Shown here: positions 7,132-11,129 of the stretch, one piece after another
Position numbering within the stretch: the first letter of the stretch is position 1
Layout: the number at the start of each line of letters is the position of its first letter
Source: Verrucomicrobiaceae bacterium
GTDB lineage: Bacteria; Verrucomicrobiota; Verrucomicrobiae; Verrucomicrobiales; Akkermansiaceae
NCBI GenBank assembly: GCA_003820635.1
Contig: RPOS01000234.1
Location: forward strand, 1 to 11,129
Length of the DNA stretch: 11,129 nucleotides
Direction of reading: 5' to 3'
Notes under the pieces: model-generated
The model's database searches: none
Told to the model about the DNA's origin: nothing
What the model saw: only the letters and a program-made list of their open reading frames with translations
Translations under genes and position numbers: made by a program

Positions 7132-7334
7132 AGATCCTCTGTGGTGATGCGGCTGCGCCGCTTGGTGATGGGCCTGCGGCCCAGGTGAAACAGGTGGCAA
7201 TGAGGGCAGTGGTAAATCTGCCGGCTGCGGCCACGGCGCGAGGCGCGTTCGCCTACGCGCTGGGCCTGAAGGAACGACGCGAACGCGATTTTTCCAGCGC
7301 AAGCACTGGCGCGGTAGTCGTCATCGACGGTCAT
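7128..7334 (-). CDS. Small zinc-binding phage protein
   Basis: The protein has 68 aa. It carries CPHCHLFHLG at 43-52, with C43, C46 and H50 as likely zinc ligands and C12 as a possible fourth. The basic region around it (RRGRSRQ at 33-39, KRRSR at 58-62) suggests nucleic-acid contact. Proteins of this size and motif are common in proteobacterial phages and lack a known role. Its ATG overlaps the stop of the VRR-NUC gene (ATGA), and its own stop overlaps the SSB-like start in the same way. It is therefore the middle cistron of a coupled chain. Confidence 0.72.
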   Translation of the reverse strand: MTVDDDYRASACAGKIAFASFLQAQRVGERASRRGRSRQIYHCPHCHLFHLGRRPITKRRSRITTEDL

Positions 7335-7807
7335 GCCAGCAACGCCACTGCATCCTCAACCGACCGGCAAACCCCGGCCACGCCGCCCGCCTGGCGGATC
7401 GTGGCGAGGAACTCCTCCTGGCCTGGACGCATGCGGCCGGTGGCCGACTTGACCTCGATAGCCAGCGTGCGGCCGTCCTTGAGGACGCCCATGATGTCGC
7501 TCATGCCCTTGGCGGTGTTAGCACTGATGTACCGCACAGACCCGTCGCGGTTGCGTTCCTGGAACGTGCCCGAGTTCTGCCGCCAGCAGCTGGCGACTTT
7601 CGGGTGGCGCTTCAGCAGCGCCATGACGGCCTTGAGAATCTGGGCCTCGGTCGGCTGTCCTGACGGTTTGCGCGGACCGCGCTTGGCCGGCTCAGGCGGG
7701 ATGTCCAGCAGCACGCGGGGCTTGTTGTTCATGGCCGCGTAGAGGTCCATCGTGGCCTGGTTGCGCAGCATCTTTTCGCGCAGGGTTTCGCGGCCTCGGG
7801 TTGTCAT
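7331..7807 (-). CDS. VRR-NUC domain nuclease (Holliday-junction-resolvase-like)
   Basis: The protein has 158 aa. The C-terminal two thirds form a PD-(D/E)XK-type VRR-NUC domain: a helix with PTEAQILKAVMALL at 52-65, the WRQNSG strand at 75-80, catalytic D104 in GMSDIMG (101-107), and the E118-x-K120 pair in LAIEVKSATGRMRPGQEEF (115-133). VRR-NUC proteins act as structure-specific nucleases in phage replication and repair and often occur beside SNF2-type helicases, as here. The N-terminal 50 aa are basic and not part of the domain. The ATG overlaps the methyltransferase stop (ATGA), with GAGG 7 nt upstream. Confidence 0.9.
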   Translation of the reverse strand: MTTRGRETLREKMLRNQATMDLYAAMNNKPRVLLDIPPEPAKRGPRKPSGQPTEAQILKAVMALLKRHPKVASCWRQNSGTFQERNRDGSVRYISANTAKGMSDIMGVLKDGRTLAIEVKSATGRMRPGQEEFLATIRQAGGVAGVCRSVEDAVALLA

Positions 7808-8796
7808 CCCATCGCCTCAGAGATCAAGTCACCAAAAGCCAGCTCCTCGGTTTCTGCGCCGATCTTGATGCCTGCCGCCGCTGCTGCAACGTTTTTGCAC
7901 GCCTGGCGATAGTAGCTTGCCTTCAGTTCAGCACCAACTCCACGCCGGCCCAGCATGACAGGGCTGTAGACCTCGCTGCCAACGCCCATGAACGGCGTGA
8001 AGACCGTCTCGCCTGGATTGCTGAAAAGCTGTACGCATCGGTCAATCACGTCGAGCTGCAACGGGTGAACGTGCTTTTCGTCGTCCCCATCTCGCGCCTC
8101 ACGAAACGGCAGGACATGGCCGATGCGAATGTCGTCCCACATGCAGTCGGCGTATTGCCGCCAGATCCAATGCGAAAAACGGTTTTCGGTTTGCTTGCCC
8201 TTCCACCCACGGTAGGCCATGACATCGCCAGGTGGAACCCGCTCACCAGCGTATTCAAGCATCCCGACCGGATGGCGCACTGGAACCGGATTGCTTCCGC
8301 GCTTGCGGAAAGTGAGCAGTTGGTCGCCAGCGGCCACGCCACAATCAATTGAGTCCTCAACCAGCGACTGATGCGCAAGGTTTTTCTGCATGGTACGCAG
8401 GCGCACAGCCAGCGGCTCCTTCCAGATCATTCGGCGGCCGGTGAACAGCCAGCCCTCACGTTCATGCAGGCGAATGATGTCGCCAGGAAAGTCAATGTAG
8501 CTGTCGGTCCCGCTGTTGCTGCGCGGCACATCCATGCAGTGCACAGCGGTCACGCGGCCGGGCATGGTCACGCGCGCCAGTTCTCGCACCACGAAAGCGT
8601 ACTGGTCGAAAAACGTATCGTAGTCGTCGCAGTTCGACAGGTCGCGGTCGTTGCTGCTGTAGTGATACAGGCCACCGAATGGCGGCGAGTAGATCGACAG
8701 ATGCACGCAGGCATCGGGCATGTTCTGCATGACCTCTATGCAGTCTCCGTGATAGAGGGCGAACTTGTCGGTAATCAATTGGTCGTGGACAGCCAT
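7804..8796 (-). CDS. Beta-type DNA methyltransferase (N4-cytosine or N6-adenine)
   Basis: The protein has 330 aa. The catalytic motif IV is YSPPFGG at 36-42, ahead of a central target-recognition region. Motif X-like HPLQLDVIDRCV is at 244-255 and the S-adenosylmethionine loop TPFMGVGS at 267-274. That order defines the beta group (N6_N4_Mtase family). The SPPF form leaves N4-cytosine or N6-adenine open. No restriction enzyme is evident beside it, so it is probably an orphan phage methylase that protects phage DNA or marks it for replication or packaging. The start ATG 8796 has AGGAG 8 nt upstream. The first 22 nt overlap the end of the helicase gene, and the last bases overlap the nuclease gene. 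Confidence 0.92.
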   Translation of the reverse strand: MAVHDQLITDKFALYHGDCIEVMQNMPDACVHLSIYSPPFGGLYHYSSNDRDLSNCDDYDTFFDQYAFVVRELARVTMPGRVTAVHCMDVPRSNSGTDSYIDFPGDIIRLHEREGWLFTGRRMIWKEPLAVRLRTMQKNLAHQSLVEDSIDCGVAAGDQLLTFRKRGSNPVPVRHPVGMLEYAGERVPPGDVMAYRGWKGKQTENRFSHWIWRQYADCMWDDIRIGHVLPFREARDGDDEKHVHPLQLDVIDRCVQLFSNPGETVFTPFMGVGSEVYSPVMLGRRGVGAELKASYYRQACKNVAAAAAGIKIGAETEELAFGDLISEAMG

Positions 8797-10169
8797 GATG
8801 GAATCTCCTGAGTCTTTGTGAATTGCGATGCGCGCTCGATGGCCTGGGCGGCGTTCATCTGCGCAACCAAGTTGGAAAACATCGTGTCAGCCTGGGCGGC
8901 TTTGCGTTGCAGGTTGCGCAGAACTCCGCGCTCGCCTTCAGTGGTCACGATATCGACGGTCACTTGCCGCTGTTGGCCAAAGCGCCAGCACCTGCGGACG
9001 CCCTGGTAATACTGCTCGAACGAATGCGACGGGAAAAATGTGATGTGGTTGCAGTGCTGATAGTTCAGGCCCCACGCACCGATCTTCGGCTTTGTAATCA
9101 GCACGCGAGCGCGACTATTGGCAAAGTCCAACAGCTTGCCTTCCTTCTTGTCGTCAGAGTCCTTTCCGCTTACCTCCACTGCATCGGGTATCAAGTCCGA
9201 GAGTAGTTCGCTCTCATCGTTCAGATGACACCAGACAAGCGCAGGCTGGCCGGTGCCATTGACCAATGAAGCCACACGCTCGCATCGCTCGCGCACGGTC
9301 CTGCGGCGCTCCTCGCGCTGTTCATCAAGCCCCACTGCGGGCAGTGCGAAAAGCATTCCATCGGCGCAAGTGTTGGACTCCACCACATGCTCGACTTCGT
9401 TGATTGGCGGCAGGATGAACCGGCTATCGTCGAACCCGATGTCAGAAGGCCGGCGCACGGCCCTGGCCCACGAACACACCCAGCGCCAAAACGGCAATTC
9501 CGCGTGGCCCTTCAGGCGCCACTTAATGACCTCTCCAGCGAATCGACCTGAAGCACTGTTGTTCAGGTCGTTCTTGAAGAACCGATTGAGCATGTCCATG
9601 TGCCCGAGGTAGCCAAGCGCCTCAGATGATGTGCCCAGCTCCGTGAAGTCGTTAGGTGCCGCCGTGGCCGTTGCCAGAAGCCGATAGGGCAGCTTGCGGG
9701 CGAAGGCGGTAATCGCTCCCCTGGTTGAACCGCTGTAGCTCTTGAGAATGCTGCTCTCGTCACACGCCACGCCCACAAAATCAGCAGCATTAAACAGGTG
9801 CAGCTTTTCGTAGTTCGTGATCGTGATGCCAGGGTGCGAAACACCGTCGCGCGATACCTTGGCTGCAATGCCGAACTTCTCAGCATCGGCGGCAATTTGA
9901 TGCGTCACCGCCAGCGGCGTCAGGAGCAACACCTTGCCATTTGTGCGCTGGACTACGTTGTCAGCCCACACCAGTTCCATCGCTGTCTTGCCCAGTCCGC
10001 AATCCGCAAAGATCGCAGCGCGCCCCTTGCGAAGCGCCCACTCTACGAGAGAAGCCTGGAAGTCGAAAAGCCACGGCGGCAGCGATATGGGCTCGAACCC
10101 ATGTTCTCCACCTAGCTGGGCCTTGCGGTCCAGAAATGCAGCGTATTCCGCTGCCGATTCGTTTTGCAC
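8775..10169 (-). CDS. SNF2-like superfamily 2 helicase/ATPase
   Basis: From the GTG at 10169 the protein has 464 aa. Walker A ADCGLGKT lies at 55-62, the DEAD-type box DESS at 137-140, motif III TATAAP at 167-172, and the C-terminal RecA-like lobe has motif VI QGVRRCWRFGQ at 389-399, which is close to the SNF2 form. It should translocate on duplex DNA with ATP in replication, recombination or DNA modification. The GTG has AAGGAG 5 nt upstream. An in-frame ATG at 10193 lacks any ribosome-binding site, and the AAGGAG is itself inside that longer frame, so I prefer the GTG. It overlaps the methyltransferase gene, and a VRR-NUC nuclease follows. Confidence 0.9.
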   Translation of the reverse strand: MQNESAAEYAAFLDRKAQLGGEHGFEPISLPPWLFDFQASLVEWALRKGRAAIFADCGLGKTAMELVWADNVVQRTNGKVLLLTPLAVTHQIAADAEKFGIAAKVSRDGVSHPGITITNYEKLHLFNAADFVGVACDESSILKSYSGSTRGAITAFARKLPYRLLATATAAPNDFTELGTSSEALGYLGHMDMLNRFFKNDLNNSASGRFAGEVIKWRLKGHAELPFWRWVCSWARAVRRPSDIGFDDSRFILPPINEVEHVVESNTCADGMLFALPAVGLDEQREERRRTVRERCERVASLVNGTGQPALVWCHLNDESELLSDLIPDAVEVSGKDSDDKKEGKLLDFANSRARVLITKPKIGAWGLNYQHCNHITFFPSHSFEQYYQGVRRCWRFGQQRQVTVDIVTTEGERGVLRNLQRKAAQADTMFSNLVAQMNAAQAIERASQFTKTQEIPSWLSTTN

Positions 10170-10223
10170 TCTTTCTCCTTTCGTTGCGGCCATGCCGCAG
10201 GTTGAAAAATCATCGGGGCCGGC

Positions 10224-10430
10224 TCACCAGCGGGCCGGCTCCACGTCAGCGGGTGTCTCGCGCAGATACCGCGACGGCAGCCGCTTGACCGTGCCGCGCA
10301 GCACCGACTCAGGCAGGCCGGGAAACGGCCAATCCTCGCGGATGCGGGCCACGCGCAGGGTAGCCACGCCGACCTCCAGCACCATGGCCTCCTGGCCGTC
10401 TGACAGGCGCACGCGGTCGCCTTGTTTCAC
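10224..10430 (-). CDS. Small hypothetical phage protein, SH3-like in appearance
   Basis: I do not recognise this 68-aa protein. Its N-terminus, GDRVRLSDGQEAMVLEV at 4-20, followed by the strand LRVARI (25-30), looks like a small beta-barrel of KOW/SH3 type. That is a fold guess only. The start is GTG at 10430, overlapping the TGA of the repressor gene (GTGA). GGAGG lies 7 nt upstream, inside the end of the repressor gene. The 54 bp between its stop and the helicase start contain no gene. Confidence 0.65.
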   Translation of the reverse strand: MKQGDRVRLSDGQEAMVLEVGVATLRVARIREDWPFPGLPESVLRGTVKRLPSRYLRETPADVEPARW

Positions 10431-10633
10431 GGTTTAGCCTCCGATGCGAACCACTCTGGCCTGATCTGCATCAGTTGCCACATGCGCGCCGGCGGGGGCG
10501 TCTCGCCCCACTTGTGCACGGCCACACGGCTGATGCCCAGTAAGCGGGCCAGTGCGCTGATGGAGCCTGCCCGCGTGATTGCGTCGGCTGTGCTGATGGC
10601 CGGCATGGGACCGGCATGGCGTTTTTGTTTCAT
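10427..10633 (-). CDS. Cro/YdaS-like helix-turn-helix repressor
   Basis: The protein has 68 aa from the ATG at 10633. The HTH spans about 25-43: helix SALARLLG, turn, then recognition helix SRVAVHKWG. The rest of the domain, TPPPARMWQLM, is as in P22 Cro and YdaS-type proteins. It should be a DNA-binding regulator of the early control region. It is the first gene of the leftward replication operon, as cro is in lambdoid phages. No Shine-Dalgarno sequence precedes either the ATG at 10633 or the alternative ATG at 10606 (59 aa, closer to P22 Cro length). The predicted promoter puts the transcript start at the first ATG. Confidence 0.8.
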   Translation of the reverse strand: MKQKRHAGPMPAISTADAITRAGSISALARLLGISRVAVHKWGETPPPARMWQLMQIRPEWFASEAKP

Positions 10634-10636
10634 GCC

Positions 10637-10668
10637 CACACTGTAACCGATACCGCGTCAAACTGTAA
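10637..10668. repeat. Two direct repeats, two helical turns apart
   Basis: CACACTGTAA (10637-10646) and CAAACTGTAA (10659-10668) differ at one base and are 22 bp apart. The second includes the left arm of the palindrome. They may be half-sites that let a regulator bind side by side on one DNA face, covering both promoter boxes. Confidence 0.4.
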
Positions 10669-10669
10669 A
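10640..10669 (-). promoter_or_regulatory. Predicted promoter of the leftward operon, giving a leaderless mRNA
   Basis: On the minus strand, -35 TTTACA (10669-10664, one mismatch to consensus) and -10 TACAGT (10645-10640, two mismatches) are 18 nt apart. Only six bases separate the -10 box from the ATG at 10633. The start of transcription would therefore fall on or next to the A of the ATG. Confidence 0.42.
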
Positions 10670-10683
10670 CCCTAGTTTTCAGT
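10662..10683. promoter_or_regulatory. 22-bp imperfect palindrome, probable repressor operator
   Basis: The arms ACTGTAAAC (10662-10670) and GTTTTCAGT (10675-10683) pair at eight of nine positions around four central bases. The dyad overlaps the -35 box of the predicted leftward promoter. Binding by the HTH protein encoded next door would block that promoter. Confidence 0.5.
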
Positions 10684-10693
10684 CGGGAATGCG

Positions 10694-10720
10694 TTGCAGG
10701 TGTTAACTTTGGTTTATGAT
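10694..10720 (+). promoter_or_regulatory. Possible rightward promoter
   Basis: A good -10 box, TATGAT (10715-10720), is preceded by TTGCAG (10694-10699) with a short 15-nt spacer. Transcription would start near 10727, just before the Shine-Dalgarno sequence of the 46-aa gene. The -35 and spacing are weak, so an activator may be needed. Confidence 0.35.
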
Positions 10721-10753
10721 TCTTCCATCGCAACACGCAACCAGGAGCACCAA

Positions 10754-10894
10754 ATGATCCGCGTCACCTTCTACGTTTTCTCCAAGATTCTGAACCGCGA
10801 GTTCATCAACGTCGAAGTCCATCGCTCGATGGATGACGCAAGGCTTCGCGGCCTGGCGCTCGGCTGGACCATCTCCAAGGTCGAACAAATCTGA
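10754..10894 (+). CDS. Unidentified 46-aa early phage protein
   Basis: The family is not recognised with certainty. The protein is small, with strand-like ends: IRVTFYVFS at 2-10 and WTISKVEQI at 38-46. A charged helix, SMDDARLRGLAL, lies between them at 25-36, and there is no membrane segment. AGGAG (10743-10747) is 6 nt before the ATG, which decides the start. An open frame reaching back to a TTG at 10694 has no such site and would run through the promoter. It is the first rightward gene of the divergent control region. Confidence 0.65.
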   Translation: MIRVTFYVFSKILNREFINVEVHRSMDDARLRGLALGWTISKVEQI

Positions 10895-10901
10895 GGTCAC
10901 C

Positions 10902-10985
10902 ATGCAACCCCTTCGCCCCATCGACTACTTCTTCGCCGCCTCCTTCGGCATCACCCTCGGCTGCCTGCTGGCGGCCTTCATCTAA
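10902..10985 (+). CDS. 27-aa single-membrane-segment peptide
   Basis: A short frame, ATG to TAA, encodes 27 aa. A brief polar start with one arginine and an aspartate is followed by a continuous hydrophobic stretch (about 10-27, FFAASFGITLGCLLAAFI) long enough to cross the membrane. GAGG is 5 nt upstream, next to the stop of the 46-aa gene, and the following gene has its own AGGAG, so it fits a compact operon. The function is unknown. Its size calls for caution, but the ribosome-binding site and tight spacing favour a real gene. Confidence 0.5.
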   Translation: MQPLRPIDYFFAASFGITLGCLLAAFI

Positions 10986-11004
10986 ACCACAGGAGCCCGA
11001 CCAC

Positions 11005-11129
11005 ATGCAAAACCTCACCACCTACGGCACCGGCGACGGCGCCATCTGGGGGCCGTGCACCGACGCGCGCGACCCGCGCTGGGATGGCGACCGCGAGCCC
11101 AGCGACAGCCACCGCGCTGATGCGGCCGA
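11005..11129 (+). CDS. Hypothetical protein, 3' end cut by window
   Basis: Forty-one codons are visible, open to the edge of the window. They start at an ATG with AGGAG (10991-10995) 9 nt upstream. The visible part is Gly/Asp/Arg-rich and hydrophilic (for example GTGDGAIWGPCTDARD at 8-23), with no membrane segment and no motif I recognise. It is the third gene of the rightward set. Confidence 0.55.
   Translation, partial: MQNLTTYGTGDGAIWGPCTDARDPRWDGDREPSDSHRADAA

Noticed and set aside
7132..7302. An N-terminal extension of the SSB-like protein
   Set aside because: The sequence is Pro/Arg/His-rich out-of-frame reading of the zinc-protein gene. The ATG at 7131 has its own ribosome-binding site and the ATGA overlap.
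7804..10169. A complete type III restriction-modification system
   Set aside because: The helicase lacks a fused nuclease domain and the methyltransferase is much smaller than a usual Mod subunit. The separate nuclease is of VRR-NUC repair type. Kept only as a hypothesis in the findings.
10205..10239. A possible intrinsic terminator after the 68-aa gene on the minus strand
   Set aside because: GCCGGC occurs twice (10218-10223 and 10234-10239) and could pair. The stem is only 6 bp and the T5 run starts 8 nt later, which is too far. It is better seen as a chance 10-bp direct repeat, GGGCCGGCTC.
1..11129. tRNA genes, CRISPR arrays, insertion sequences, integrase or attachment sites
   Set aside because: I saw no cloverleaf-like sequence, no spaced repeat array, no transposase or integrase and no terminal inverted repeats.

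Overview
The window is part of a tailed-phage genome, most likely a prophage of a GC-rich betaproteobacterium such as a member of the Burkholderiales. The host assignment is an inference from base composition and the style of the small phage genes; no host gene is visible. Twelve genes run leftward and three small ones run rightward from a divergent control region near the right end.

Left part (1-3975, minus strand), DNA packaging and head: a P22 gp1-type portal protein that runs off the left edge, a large terminase subunit (ATPase plus RNase H-like nuclease, closest in style to Sf6 gp2) and a small terminase subunit of Sf6 gp1 type. This combination points to headful packaging and a short-tailed, P22/Sf6-like virion. 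Between terS and the replication gene lies about 200 bp of noncoding DNA (3976-4178) with two families of short tandem repeats around an AT-rich stretch. It is a candidate replication origin, packaging site or late promoter region.

Middle part (4179-10430, minus strand), DNA metabolism. In order of transcription: a small SH3-like-looking protein of unknown role, a SNF2/DEAD-type helicase, a beta-type DNA methyltransferase, a VRR-NUC nuclease, a small zinc-binding protein and an SSB-like protein with an acidic tip. Then, behind what looks like a fresh sigma70 promoter, come an unidentified 99-aa protein and a 723-aa VapE-family primase/helicase. Most of these genes overlap by ATGA or GTGA, so they are probably translationally coupled.

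Right part (10427-11129): a small Cro/YdaS-like HTH repressor heads the leftward operon. Its promoter seems to place the transcript start on the ATG, which would make it leaderless. A 22-bp dyad overlaps the -35 box, so autoregulation is likely. Facing the other way are a 46-aa unknown protein, a 27-aa single-membrane-segment peptide and the start of another gene cut by the window edge.

The families are ordinary for temperate phages. The points that most merit a second look are the repeat-rich region before terS, the coupled helicase-methyltransferase-nuclease cassette, the leaderless repressor with its dyad, and the promoter with a 5'-end hairpin in front of the VapE unit.
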